Shown one piece after another: positions 16,330-26,114 of a DNA stretch of 64,000 nt (positions are counted from its first letter, which is position 1; the number at the start of each line of letters is the position of its first letter). The DNA lies in NCBI RefSeq assembly GCF_024623725.1, contig NZ_JANKHG010000027.1, positions 186,001-250,000 on the forward strand, given 5' to 3'. The DNA comes from Limnobacter parvus. Lineage in GTDB: Bacteria; Pseudomonadota; Gammaproteobacteria; Burkholderiales; Burkholderiaceae_B. Below the pieces are notes generated by a model. The model did no database searches. It was not told where the DNA came from and saw only the letters and a program-made list of their open reading frames with translations. The translations under genes and the position numbers were made by a program.

Positions 16330-18550
16330 AAGTTTTTCCTGGTCTGGAATGGCGAAGGTGTGCTCTCGCCTTGCCTTGTTTTTTTTGTTAGCCAGTGCTG
16401 CCCAGCAACCTGTTTTCGCCAATGACTACGAGGCCACGTTTCGGCAGCTCGGTTTTCAGCAGGCGCTCAATATTCGTGGGGTGAACGGGCAAATAGCTGT
16501 GCCCTTCAGCGTAAGGGCCGACGAGGTGGTCATCAGTGCCAGCGTGGACCTGATGTATAACTTCTCTCCGTCAATGCTCGATGACTTGTCTCATTTCAAT
16601 ATTATCGTGAATGGCGAAGTGGTTGAGTCGGTGCCTTTGCGCAAAGACAATGCAGGCAAGACCAACCAACGGAATGTGGAAATACCCGTTCGTTTGTTGG
16701 CCCAGTTCAACAGGCTGAGTCTGGAACTAATTGGGCACTACACTTTGGGCTGTGAAGACCCCGCACACAGTTCTTTGTGGCTGAACGTCAGCAATGGCAG
16801 CATGCTGCGACTGACCACGTCGTCCTTGCCCCTCAATGACGATTTAAGTTTATTGCCAGCACCATTTTTTGATGAGCGCGATCGCCTGCCCATGGTGACT
16901 CCAATTGTTTTCGCGGGAGCACCCAACAATGCGACCATTGAGGCCGCAGGTACTGTTGCTTCCTGGCTAGGTGGTCTGGCAAGTTATCGTGGGTATTCCT
17001 TTCCAGTTACGATTGGTAATTTGCCAATCGATTACAACACAATTGTCTTGATGCTTCCGGGTCAAAGCGTGCCCGGTTTGAATGTGCCCGCCATGAATGC
17101 ACCACGTTTGACGATGGCGGTTCATCCGGGTAACAGCAGCAAGAAAGTCTTGGTCATTTCCGGTCGGGACGAGAAGGATCTGAAGACTGCTGTGAAGGCA
17201 TTGGTGTTGGGTACGCAGTCATTAAACGGCACTACTTTGACAATAGAAGATGAAGTGAAATTGAATCCCAGGGTGCCGTATGACGCACCTCGCTGGGTCA
17301 GCAGCACACGCCCGACTAAGTTGGGTGATTTGGTAACACCGTCAACGTTACAGGTTTCTGGCCAGTATCCTGATTTAATTCGCGTTCCGATGACCATGCC
17401 ACCGGACCTGTTTTTTTGGCAGGCGGATGGAATTCCACTCCACATCAAACATCGCTACACCTTGCGCTCTGAGAACGACAAATCCACTTTGAACGTAAGC
17501 TTCAGCGAGAAATTTATTCGAGCAATTCCACTGCAATCCGAGCAGGAAATTTGGCGGGCAGAACGTTGGTTGCGCGACCTGTTGGGCAAGCCCCTGTCGA
17601 CCAATCAAGCCAGTGTGAAAATCCCTCGGGAGGCATTTTCTCCGAATGGTCAGCTTCAGCTGTACTTTCACTTTGAACAACCTCAAAAAGACCAATGCGC
17701 CGATGTTCCCCTTTCAAATATCCAGGCGGCTGTTGATCAGGAATCGTATGTAGATATCTCTGGTTTTCCAAAATACATGCACATGCCCGATCTGGCCTCG
17801 TTTGCCAACGCAGGCTATCCCTTCACGCGAATGGCAGATTTGTCTGAAACAGCAATCGTAATTCCTGCCCAAGTGGATTCCACCGCTTTGTCCAATCTGT
17901 TTGTATTGTTGGGTCGTATTGGTGATTTAACTGGCTTGCCTGCGCATGGGTTCACTTTGCTGCGTCCCAATGATTTGAAAACAGTTCAAGACAAAGACCT
18001 GTTGTTGCTTGGCAATCTTGAATCCGATCCGATTTTGCAAGAGTGGGCCGAGAGCATGCCGGTCACACTCAATGATCAAACATGGAATGTGAAAACAGGG
18101 GGTGGTTTTCGATCAATCATTGATCAATGGATTCCGGCGATTCGGGATGAAAGTGTGGCACCGGTCACCAGCTTGACTTTGCGGGGAAGTGAGCCGGCGG
18201 GCTTGATGATGGGTTTCGAGTCGCCTTTGAGCAGTGACCGATCAATTGTTGCGCTGTTGGGGTCAGATCAAGGTGTGGCCCAAATTATTGATGCCATGCT
18301 TTCACCTGAAGATGTCCAGATGATTCGCGGCAGTGTGGTCTTCTCTAAAGTCGGCTCGGTTGGTTCAGTGCTTGACGAAAAAACATACAGCGTGGGTTCA
18401 TTGCCCCTGCTTACCTGGATTCGTTACCACCTGTCTTCCAATGTCCTGTTGAACATTCTTTTCCTTTTGGGTGCAGCATTCCTGTTCGCTTTTGTGTTTA
18501 ATCGGGTTCTCAAGCGGAAGGCAGCTCAGCGCCTGGAAAAACGTTCATGA
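16313..18550 (+). CDS. bcsB: Cellulose synthase periplasmic subunit BcsB
   Basis: Periplasmic, membrane-anchored partner of BcsA, 745 aa. It has an N-terminal signal sequence (LALFFLLASAAQQPVFA, cleavage near residue 37), alternating jelly-roll and flavodoxin-like regions as in the family, and a single C-terminal membrane anchor (NILFLLGAAFLFAFVFNRVL). BcsB completes the translocation pore and guides the glucan through the periplasm. It overlaps bcsA by 17 nt and bcsZ by 4 nt (ATGA), so translation is coupled on both sides. Confidence 0.93.
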   Translation: MLKFLESFSWSGMAKVCSRLALFFLLASAAQQPVFANDYEATFRQLGFQQALNIRGVNGQIAVPFSVRADEVVISASVDLMYNFSPSMLDDLSHFNIIVNGEVVESVPLRKDNAGKTNQRNVEIPVRLLAQFNRLSLELIGHYTLGCEDPAHSSLWLNVSNGSMLRLTTSSLPLNDDLSLLPAPFFDERDRLPMVTPIVFAGAPNNATIEAAGTVASWLGGLASYRGYSFPVTIGNLPIDYNTIVLMLPGQSVPGLNVPAMNAPRLTMAVHPGNSSKKVLVISGRDEKDLKTAVKALVLGTQSLNGTTLTIEDEVKLNPRVPYDAPRWVSSTRPTKLGDLVTPSTLQVSGQYPDLIRVPMTMPPDLFFWQADGIPLHIKHRYTLRSENDKSTLNVSFSEKFIRAIPLQSEQEIWRAERWLRDLLGKPLSTNQASVKIPREAFSPNGQLQLYFHFEQPQKDQCADVPLSNIQAAVDQESYVDISGFPKYMHMPDLASFANAGYPFTRMADLSETAIVIPAQVDSTALSNLFVLLGRIGDLTGLPAHGFTLLRPNDLKTVQDKDLLLLGNLESDPILQEWAESMPVTLNDQTWNVKTGGGFRSIIDQWIPAIRDESVAPVTSLTLRGSEPAGLMMGFESPLSSDRSIVALLGSDQGVAQIIDAMLSPEDVQMIRGSVVFSKVGSVGSVLDEKTYSVGSLPLLTWIRYHLSSNVLLNILFLLGAAFLFAFVFNRVLKRKAAQRLEKRS

Positions 18551-19677
18551 CGCGTGGGTTTTTCATTGCACTGATGGGCATGCTTCTATTTACCGAATCT
18601 GGGACTTTGCATGCCGCGAAATGCATTGGTCCATGGACTGAACTGAAGCTGTTTGAGTCCAAACATTTGCAAGGTGGCAGGGTGGTTGATTTCAACACAC
18701 CCGAGCAAATCACAACCTCCGAAGGCCAGTCGTACGCAATGTTCTTCGCCTTGGTCAACAACGACCGTGTGCGTTTCAAGCAACTTTTGGAGTGGACTGA
18801 ACAGAATTTGGCATTGGGCGGTTTGTCGCAAAGTCTGCCTGCGTGGAAGTGGGGCAGGTTACGTGGCAATCAGTTCGGAATGCTCGATCCCAATTCTGCA
18901 TCGGATTCTGATTTGTGGATTGCCTACAGTTTGCTGGAAGCTGCTCGGCTCTGGGACATTCCGGAATACAAGGAGAAAGGCTTGGCTTTGATGAGACTGA
19001 TCAAGGACCAGGAAAGCGCGGCATTACCAGGCTATGGACCAATGGTGTTGCCTGGGTCGCAGGGCTTTAATCCGTCGCCAGATGTTTACAGGATGAATCC
19101 AAGTTATCTGCCTGCCTTCTTGATGAACAGGTTGGGGGAATTGGGCAATGACGAGTTTTGGCGCAATCAGGCAGATTTGTCGGCAAAGCTGGTGGTGAAT
19201 GCGTCTCCCAACGGGTATGTACCTGACTGGATTACTGTGACAGCTGATGGCATTTTGCCTGACTTGGAGAAAGGCAAAACCGGCAGCTACGATGCCATTC
19301 GTACCTATCTGTGGGTAGCCATCACATCGAAACAAGACAACAACCGTGGCCGGTTAATGCAGAGCGTATTTGCCTACATGCAATTGGCAAATCGGCTGGG
19401 CGAACCGTTGGAGCGGGTGGATACCAGCACTGGTATTTGGGATGGAACTGCCGCACCCGGATTTTTCTATGCACTCGAGCCCCTCGCGGTAGAACTTAAA
19501 TTAACTCGACTGTTGACTGCGATTCGGGCGAAGCAGAGTGAAATCAAGTCACAAAGTTACACCCCACTCGCGTATTACGATTGGGTGCTTTTGTTGTACG
19601 CCAAAGGTTGGATGGATGGCCGCTACCGGTTTGATAAAAACGGTGCTTTGCAAGTTTCCTGGAACAAAGTATGTTGA
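18547..19677 (+). CDS. bcsZ: Periplasmic endo-beta-1,4-glucanase, glycoside hydrolase family 8
   Basis: Secreted cellulase of 376 aa with a signal peptide ending near residue 23 (LHA-AK). The general acid glutamate is in TTSEGQSYAMFF (E59), and the conserved YDAIRTYLW segment lies near 237. BcsZ trims or detangles glucan in the periplasm and is standard in proteobacterial cellulose operons. It overlaps bcsB by 4 nt and bcsC by 7 nt. Confidence 0.93.
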   Translation: MTRGFFIALMGMLLFTESGTLHAAKCIGPWTELKLFESKHLQGGRVVDFNTPEQITTSEGQSYAMFFALVNNDRVRFKQLLEWTEQNLALGGLSQSLPAWKWGRLRGNQFGMLDPNSASDSDLWIAYSLLEAARLWDIPEYKEKGLALMRLIKDQESAALPGYGPMVLPGSQGFNPSPDVYRMNPSYLPAFLMNRLGELGNDEFWRNQADLSAKLVVNASPNGYVPDWITVTADGILPDLEKGKTGSYDAIRTYLWVAITSKQDNNRGRLMQSVFAYMQLANRLGEPLERVDTSTGIWDGTAAPGFFYALEPLAVELKLTRLLTAIRAKQSEIKSQSYTPLAYYDWVLLLYAKGWMDGRYRFDKNGALQVSWNKVC

Positions 19678-22600
19678 ACACGACAAGAAAAATACTCGCT
19701 GTTTTAATCCTTGCAGCAACTTCGCCCGGTGTGGTGGTTGCGCAAGATGCGGTAAGCAACGCACTAACCGAGCAAGGCAAGTTTTGGCAATCGCGGGGCG
19801 ATTATGACAAATCTGCCGACGCCTGGAGCAAGCTTTTAAGGCTGGAGCCAAAAAATGCTGACGCCTTGCTCGGAATGGGCCTGGCTGAATTGAACAAAGG
19901 TCGAATTGATTCAGCGCGCAATTATTTGGCGCAATTAAAGACCAGCTCAGCGTCAAGAAGCCAGATTGCTCAGCTGGAGCGTGCGCTTGACGCTGGCCGT
20001 GCGGACAGTGGCTCATCATTAGAGTCTGCGAGAGCCTTGGCTCGAAGCCGCCAGTATGATGAAGCCGTCAAATTGTACAAAGAGTATTTCGCAGGCCAGC
20101 GCCCGACCGGGCTTGTTGCCTTGGAGTATTACCAAACGCTGGGGGCAACCAGAACTGGATGGGACGAAGCCCGCCGTGAGCTGGAAAGTTTGAGCAAAGC
20201 TTCGCCCAACGATGACCGCTACGCCTTGGCCTACGCCCAACATTTGTCGTATCGCGAGGCAAGTCGACGGCAGTCCATTCAAATTCTTTCAGCATTGACC
20301 GGCTCTCAATCGGTGGGGCAGCAGGCACTTCAAGCATGGCGACAGGCCTTGATCTGGCTGGAAAGTCGTCCGAGTGACTCTGGCCTCTACACGGCCTATT
20401 TGGAACGCAATCCGAACGATGCCAATGTCCAGAAAAAACTGGATGACATGCGCAATTCAATCGCGCCTCCTGTGGTTCGCGATGTCGGCGCAGAAAGGGA
20501 AGCCATTGCTGGCCGATTGGTCACATCGGGTTTTCAAGCGGTTGAAAACAACAATCTTGCGCTCGCAGAACGCGACTTCCAGCAATTGCTTTCGATCGAG
20601 CCCAACAACCGGGATGCCTTGGGTGGTTTGGGCATCATTCGTTTGCGGCAAGAACGCTTTAAAGACGCAGAGGGATTTTTGGGGCGTGCTGCAAGGGGCG
20701 ATCGAAGTGGCCGATGGAATGAGGCTTTGAGTTCAGCCCGGATAGGAAACTTGATGGTGCAGGCGAACACTCAGGTTAACCAAGGTCGCCTTGGCGAGGC
20801 CAAGAAGACCTTTGGCGAAATTCGAAAGTTGCCAGGTGGTACCGAACAGGCAGACACCGGGCTGGCAAAACTGGCCTATGAAGAACAAGATTTTCAAACC
20901 GCAGAAAGGCTGTACAGGGGCCTGCTGCAAAAAAATCCAAACAACACCGACGCAAGGGTTGGCCTGGTTTTGACCTTGTCAGCTTCAGGTCGCGCGGATG
21001 AAGCTCAGCGATTGATCGACAGCATGCCTGAATCTGCTGTCGCTGGAGCGGGGGGGCTCGACACGCTGCGCGCCGCGATTGCTTACGAAAGCGCTAAGCG
21101 GGAGTTGCGGCAGGGTAATGAAAGTGCGGCGCGGCAGTACTTCGAAGACACAGTGGCGTTTAATCCGTCTTATCCATGGGCCAGGGTTGAACTTGCACGT
21201 TTGTACAACGCACAAGGTCGCGTTGATGAAGCCAATGCCCTGATTGAGCCACTGACGACGGCAGACAATGTACCCGAAGAATCTTTGTATGCTGCCGCGG
21301 TTTATTTTTCTGAAGTTGGCAACAACACAGCTGCCGCCGCGGTTTTGGCTCGAATTCCCAAAGATGAATTAACCAAAGAGCAAAGAGCCCTGACTCAACG
21401 CACGGAATTTCGTTCAGTGCTTGACCAGGCATCCACATTGAACCGACTAGGGCGCAAAGAAGATGCTCGCCGTTTGTTGTCTTCTCTTGAACAAGAGGCA
21501 ACTCAGCAGCCAGATCTGTTGCTTCAGCTTGCTTCGGAGTATGCCGAAGGGGGCGACACTGCAAATTCAATGCGCTTGATGCAGCAGTACCGAAGCACGA
21601 GAAGCTTAAGCGAACTAAGTTCTGCGGAAAGCATTCAATACGGTTATGTGCTGCTCAAGAACAATCAGACGGCAGAGTTGCAGTCATTGATTCGCCGATT
21701 GCAAAACAGCGCACTCAGCGCGGATCAATCCCGTTCCCTGGCAGAGTTGACCCGTGCCATTGCACTTAAACAATCGGACGCGTTGCGCAACAACGGGGAT
21801 CTTGCAGGTGCCTATGACGCAATTTCGCCGTCCTTGGCTCAAAGTCCCAACGATCCAGACTTGTTGGCTGCGCTGGCGCGTCTCTATTCTTCTGACAACA
21901 AGCACGATGAAGCCCTGCGACTGTATCAATCGGCCTTGAGCGGTAAACCATCTGATGTTGATTTGCTTGGAAGTGCCTTGGGTGCTGCTGCTGCCGCTCA
22001 GGAATTCCGGATTGGGCGTGATTTGGCTAGCTCGCTGGAGCGAGCAAGGCCTACAGATCCAATTGCCTTGGCTGAAATCGGCCGTTTTTATCGCGCTTCT
22101 GGTGACACGGGCAGAGCACAAAGTTATTTTGAAGCTGCGTTGGCAGCCGAGGTCAAGCTTACCGGCACCAGCTCTGCCATTAATCCAGATCAAAGTCAGA
22201 TTAAACCCGCAATCCGCGGCGCAGGGTTTGCCTCGGACCAGATCAGACAAGGTCGAATTCCAGGCAATCCATTCAGACAGGGTTCTCCCTCACAAGCGTT
22301 GAGCGGGCAGCCCGTCACGCCACCTTCTGTACCAAGTATTTCGCCACGCCCGTCATCGCAGCCAAGTTTGCCTGCAGTTTCCCCGGTACCAGTGTTCACG
22401 TCACCGGGTGATTACGTGCCACCACCACCAGTCACATCCGGGCCGAACGATCGTATTTCTGTGCTTCAGAATGAATTGCGTACTTTGGTAAAGCCAAAAA
22501 CTTCACTTGGAACCGGAGGAATATTCGTGCGTTCCAAGCAAGGTGAGTCTGGCTTAAGTCAGTTAACGGAAGTTGCCGTGCCTGTTCAATATCAACGAAG

Positions 22601-23669
22601 CATTCTGGGCGGAACCGGGACTGTGTCAGTGACTCCAGTCGTGTTGTCGTCTGGTGATGTTTCCAATGATTTTTCGACGACCAGTCGATTTGGTGCTGGC
22701 CCTGCTGCAAGTCTGAACAACTTGGGCTTGGGGCAATCCGGCATTGGTTCTCAAGAATATGCGGGGGCTCAATTGGGCGCAGCATACGCATCGGATGTGT
22801 TGAGATTTGATGTTGCAACTCGGCCCAGCAACATCGACAAAACAGATGCTTCAATTGGCCTAAGTTTTTCTGTGCCTGTTGGCCCGGATTTTACCGCAAC
22901 CTTTCAAGCTTCCAGACGACCCGTCACTGACAGCATATTGTCCTATGTTGGTGCCAAGGATGATCGCGCAGGCCTTGAGTGGGGGGCGGTCAGCGCCACT
23001 GGCGGACGTGTTGGCCTGACTCGCGAGGTAGACGGTTTTGGTTTGTACGGCTATTTGGGTCTCTATCAATACGACGGACAAAATGTTGCTGACAACGAAA
23101 AAACCGAATTCGGAATGGGAACCTATTACAAAGCCATCAATGAGGAAGACGAACGCCTCACGGTGGGATTGGGTTTAAACACCTTTGGTTTTTCGGACAA
23201 CCTGAGTTACTTCACGTTTGGCCATGGCGGTTACTTCAGTCCTCAACGATATGTCAGCATCACCGTGCCCATGGAGTATTGGGTTAAAAAATCCAAGCTC
23301 AGCTACGGCCTAAGCGGTTCCTTCGGGTTTCAAACATTCAAGGAAGATGGCAACGTCTATTTTCCGACAAGTGCATTGCTGCAAGCTCAGGCACAGTCTG
23401 CGTTTGATCAAATCGGTTTGCTGGGCTTGTCAGCTGGCGTGCTTGGGCCAAACTACGGCGGTAGATCCGAGAACGGCTTTGCCTACAATCTGGCGGGTAC
23501 TGTGGAATATGCACTGTCTCAAAAAGTCGTGCTGGGTGGTTTGATCGGCCTGGACAATGCATCGGATTTCCAGCAGTTCAAGGTGGGCATGTATTTGCGC
23601 GTTTACCTGGATCAAGAAGAAACCGGGGTTGCTGCGCCGCCGCAGGTACCCAATCCTTTCATGTATTAA
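19671..23669 (+). CDS. bcsC: Cellulose synthase outer-membrane export subunit BcsC
   Basis: Periplasmic TPR scaffold plus outer-membrane pore, 1332 aa. The signal peptide ends near residue 24 (VVVA-QDA). TPR repeats run from about 30 to 850. A Pro/Ser-rich linker follows at about 885-935. The BcsC C-terminal barrel spans about 945-1332, opening with RSKQGESGLSQLTEVAVP and ending in a terminal aromatic residue (NPFMY), as expected for an outer-membrane protein. It exports cellulose to the cell surface. The gene overlaps bcsZ by 7 nt and is followed after 8 nt by a diguanylate cyclase gene. Confidence 0.93.
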   Translation: MLNTTRKILAVLILAATSPGVVVAQDAVSNALTEQGKFWQSRGDYDKSADAWSKLLRLEPKNADALLGMGLAELNKGRIDSARNYLAQLKTSSASRSQIAQLERALDAGRADSGSSLESARALARSRQYDEAVKLYKEYFAGQRPTGLVALEYYQTLGATRTGWDEARRELESLSKASPNDDRYALAYAQHLSYREASRRQSIQILSALTGSQSVGQQALQAWRQALIWLESRPSDSGLYTAYLERNPNDANVQKKLDDMRNSIAPPVVRDVGAEREAIAGRLVTSGFQAVENNNLALAERDFQQLLSIEPNNRDALGGLGIIRLRQERFKDAEGFLGRAARGDRSGRWNEALSSARIGNLMVQANTQVNQGRLGEAKKTFGEIRKLPGGTEQADTGLAKLAYEEQDFQTAERLYRGLLQKNPNNTDARVGLVLTLSASGRADEAQRLIDSMPESAVAGAGGLDTLRAAIAYESAKRELRQGNESAARQYFEDTVAFNPSYPWARVELARLYNAQGRVDEANALIEPLTTADNVPEESLYAAAVYFSEVGNNTAAAAVLARIPKDELTKEQRALTQRTEFRSVLDQASTLNRLGRKEDARRLLSSLEQEATQQPDLLLQLASEYAEGGDTANSMRLMQQYRSTRSLSELSSAESIQYGYVLLKNNQTAELQSLIRRLQNSALSADQSRSLAELTRAIALKQSDALRNNGDLAGAYDAISPSLAQSPNDPDLLAALARLYSSDNKHDEALRLYQSALSGKPSDVDLLGSALGAAAAAQEFRIGRDLASSLERARPTDPIALAEIGRFYRASGDTGRAQSYFEAALAAEVKLTGTSSAINPDQSQIKPAIRGAGFASDQIRQGRIPGNPFRQGSPSQALSGQPVTPPSVPSISPRPSSQPSLPAVSPVPVFTSPGDYVPPPPVTSGPNDRISVLQNELRTLVKPKTSLGTGGIFVRSKQGESGLSQLTEVAVPVQYQRSILGGTGTVSVTPVVLSSGDVSNDFSTTSRFGAGPAASLNNLGLGQSGIGSQEYAGAQLGAAYASDVLRFDVATRPSNIDKTDASIGLSFSVPVGPDFTATFQASRRPVTDSILSYVGAKDDRAGLEWGAVSATGGRVGLTREVDGFGLYGYLGLYQYDGQNVADNEKTEFGMGTYYKAINEEDERLTVGLGLNTFGFSDNLSYFTFGHGGYFSPQRYVSITVPMEYWVKKSKLSYGLSGSFGFQTFKEDGNVYFPTSALLQAQAQSAFDQIGLLGLSAGVLGPNYGGRSENGFAYNLAGTVEYALSQKVVLGGLIGLDNASDFQQFKVGMYLRVYLDQEETGVAAPPQVPNPFMY

Positions 23670-23677
23670 TTGCAGCA

Positions 23678-24238
23678 ATGGAATGGTTCCTGATCAGCGG
23701 TTTGCTTTTAATGCTGTCGGTGCTTGCGATTTGGGTAGTCATGCTGCGCAGTGAACGTGGGCGTCTGGAAAGCTTGTTGCTGACGGACGAATTAACAGGT
23801 GTGCTCAGTCGCAGAGGATTGCTGTTTTCTTTTTCAAATCTTTCGGCACAGAAAACAGACCAAACTGAAATCCAAGTTGTATTTGTGGACATGAATGGCT
23901 TGAAGGCCTTGAATTCAGAGGGTGGGCATTTGGCAGGCGATAAGGCCTTGCGAACACTGGGCCAGCGCTTGCGTGAATTTTGTGAACCCAATGAGTGGGT
24001 TGCTCGATACGGCGGTGATGAATTTGTGCTGTTCCTGCGAACTTCCTCCGGCGTAACGGTCGATCGTCTTGAACGTTTGAATGAGTCATTGGATCGTAGT
24101 CAGCAATTTACTTGGGCGCATGCGATGTTGGATAGGAAAGGCGATTTACTCAAACAAATTAATGATTTGTCCAGGCAAGTGTTGAATAAAAAACTGGACA
24201 TCGATTCTCAACGTATTTTTGACAGACTGGATTTTTGA
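23678..24238 (+). CDS. Small membrane diguanylate cyclase of the cellulose operon
   Basis: Protein of 186 aa: one N-terminal membrane segment (3-23), a short linker, then a GGDEF domain. The intact active site YGGDEF lies at 111-116, with the metal/substrate residues VDMNGLKALN near 70 and GHLAGDKAL near 83. The RxxD inhibitory site normally five residues upstream is absent (EPNE there), so product inhibition should be weak. It starts 8 nt after bcsC and ends 3 nt before the next gene. The simplest reading is a dedicated local c-di-GMP source for the BcsA PilZ domain. No sensory domain is visible. Confidence 0.85.
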   Translation: MEWFLISGLLLMLSVLAIWVVMLRSERGRLESLLLTDELTGVLSRRGLLFSFSNLSAQKTDQTEIQVVFVDMNGLKALNSEGGHLAGDKALRTLGQRLREFCEPNEWVARYGGDEFVLFLRTSSGVTVDRLERLNESLDRSQQFTWAHAMLDRKGDLLKQINDLSRQVLNKKLDIDSQRIFDRLDF

Positions 24239-24241
24239 TTT

Positions 24242-26038
24242 ATGAAGCCCCTATTTGCCCGTGTTTGGATACTTTCAATCAGCATTTTTTACCTGACTGC
24301 ATGCGGCGGTGGTGGTGGGGATAACGGCGCTGGCGCCGCTGGAGGCGCAGTATCGGTCAATAGCATTACAGGCTTTGTGGCCACAGGCGCACCAGTTCGG
24401 GACTCGGTAATAACGGCCACCAACGGTGCAGTCGTGGTGACTGCACGAAGCGACGCTTCAGGTCGATTCACTTTGAACAATATTTCGCAGTTTACGTTTC
24501 CACTTCAGATTACTGCGACCAACCCAGCGCGTCCAGATGTTGAACTGCGCACCGTGGTGCTTCAGGGCCAGCGCATTGCAAACATCACCCCAGCCACAAC
24601 AGCGTTGACGAAAGTATTGGACAGCGGGCAGATAACAGCAACTGAAATCGTTCGTCTTTCCCGTGTTCTGCAAAATGCGCTTGCAAACTATATATTGTCG
24701 CCTGCTGCCGTGAATTTCTTTTCTGATGCTGCTTTTCGTCCCGACTCAACGGGAATTGATGCGGTGTTCGACTTGGTGCAAATCGATTTCGATGGGGCCG
24801 CTCTGGTGCTGACAAGCAAACCCAATCCGACTTTGCAGGTCAGTGTAAGTCCTGCTCAGGCCAACGGCCCTGTTCTTCAGCGTCCGCTAGAATCTGAGTC
24901 GGTTTCCCCGTCCGCTTTGGCCGCATTGGTTCAAACTTTTGACAATGCGTTTCGAACTGGTAATTTGTCCGAGACTAATCTTCGAAATGTAATGCACACT
25001 GATTTTCAGGATGATCAGGGTTACCGTGTCAGCAGCTTCGCTCAGGTCTACAACAATCCCAGTCTTGTGTCGGTGTCTGGATTTGAAATTTTGAGATGCT
25101 TTGCGGATACTGCAACATTGTTTGATCGTTGTCAGATTCGGCTTGGCTTTTCCCGCCCGCTGACTCGATTCGCCGAAGACTTCGGGAATTCAAACTTTAC
25201 ACAGGTGATTCGTCGCGAGTTTTATGACCTGGAGGTGGAGCGCAGAGACTCACAGCTCAATCCACTGAAGTTGTCTGGAGGCTATTTCAAGCCATTTGCC
25301 GCCAAGGTTAAGCGAATTGACAGACTTGACCAGGTCGTTGGCGCAAATGGCTTTCCTGCGCCGGCGTCAACCGTGCAATCCGGTGCGTTTATTCAGGCAC
25401 CAGTGACCCCGTTCGGCATGCAACCTGTCGGGTTTGCCGAATTGGTCAATTCGAATCTCGTTAAAGCGGAGCTGGTGCAAAGTGCACCGGGCTCTGGTAC
25501 CACTGGACTATTCAGCGTATCCAAAGCTGCAGAAGGACAATGCGCCGCAACTACCAATCTGTTGGTGGTCCAACCGGATCCCATGGCCGCCGAGGGAGCA
25601 AATTGCACCAACGTGGGCTTTGGTAATTTTGTGAATGGGCTGACCGCCAATTCCAGGGCCGGCGAAGTGTTCATGGACTTGACGCAGAGATTTGGCGAGC
25701 TGAATTTTGTTAATCGTTCACGCCCAGTCCGGATCGATTCGTCTGCTGCTGTGAATACAAGTGACTTTCCTGTTTTAAGCAATGAATCGCTGGCGAATTT
25801 GTTTGAGTATGCTTCCACTCCCATGCTCAGGTCGGTGGTTATTACCCTGGTTACCCCCCCAAATCGACAGTCGGTTTGCATTTCAACCGGACTTGAACCT
25901 GAGCCAATCTGTGTATATGGCCAACGTCGATTGTCCCTGTCTCCTGACCAAATCGGGAAGGCCGGTGCATATTTGGTCAGTTCCGAAGACAGCTTTGGAA
26001 ATGTTATTCAGCGTCAATACCAATTCAATATTTTTTGA
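24242..26038 (+). CDS. Large lipoprotein of unknown function at the end of the cellulose operon
   Basis: Exported lipoprotein of 598 aa with lipobox LTAC at residues 18-21, followed by a Gly-rich linker. Residues about 38-130 (GFVATGAPVRDSVITATNGA; ASGRFTLNN) resemble a carboxypeptidase-regulatory-like beta-sandwich that is common in surface lipoproteins. I do not recognise the remaining 450 residues; they contain several Cys residues. The gene begins 3 nt after the GGDEF stop, with no terminator between. Co-transcription suggests a surface role in holding, modifying or organising cellulose, but that is inference. Confidence 0.75.
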   Translation: MKPLFARVWILSISIFYLTACGGGGGDNGAGAAGGAVSVNSITGFVATGAPVRDSVITATNGAVVVTARSDASGRFTLNNISQFTFPLQITATNPARPDVELRTVVLQGQRIANITPATTALTKVLDSGQITATEIVRLSRVLQNALANYILSPAAVNFFSDAAFRPDSTGIDAVFDLVQIDFDGAALVLTSKPNPTLQVSVSPAQANGPVLQRPLESESVSPSALAALVQTFDNAFRTGNLSETNLRNVMHTDFQDDQGYRVSSFAQVYNNPSLVSVSGFEILRCFADTATLFDRCQIRLGFSRPLTRFAEDFGNSNFTQVIRREFYDLEVERRDSQLNPLKLSGGYFKPFAAKVKRIDRLDQVVGANGFPAPASTVQSGAFIQAPVTPFGMQPVGFAELVNSNLVKAELVQSAPGSGTTGLFSVSKAAEGQCAATTNLLVVQPDPMAAEGANCTNVGFGNFVNGLTANSRAGEVFMDLTQRFGELNFVNRSRPVRIDSSAAVNTSDFPVLSNESLANLFEYASTPMLRSVVITLVTPPNRQSVCISTGLEPEPICVYGQRRLSLSPDQIGKAGAYLVSSEDSFGNVIQRQYQFNIF

Positions 26039-26061
26039 TAGCGATAATTGTTGAGTTCAAT

Positions 26062-26095
26062 TCAATCGTTTGATACATTTAAATCAATCGATTGA
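26062..26095. promoter_or_regulatory. Candidate operator for the CerR-type TetR regulator
   Basis: A perfect 12-bp palindrome, TCAATCGATTGA (26084-26095), is preceded 22 bp upstream by a near copy, TCAATCGTTTGA (26062-26073). Both lie 20-55 bp before the TetR start codon, the usual place for an autoregulatory TetR site. Confidence 0.55.
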
Positions 26096-26114
26096 ATTAA
26101 TTTCGGAATTCTTC

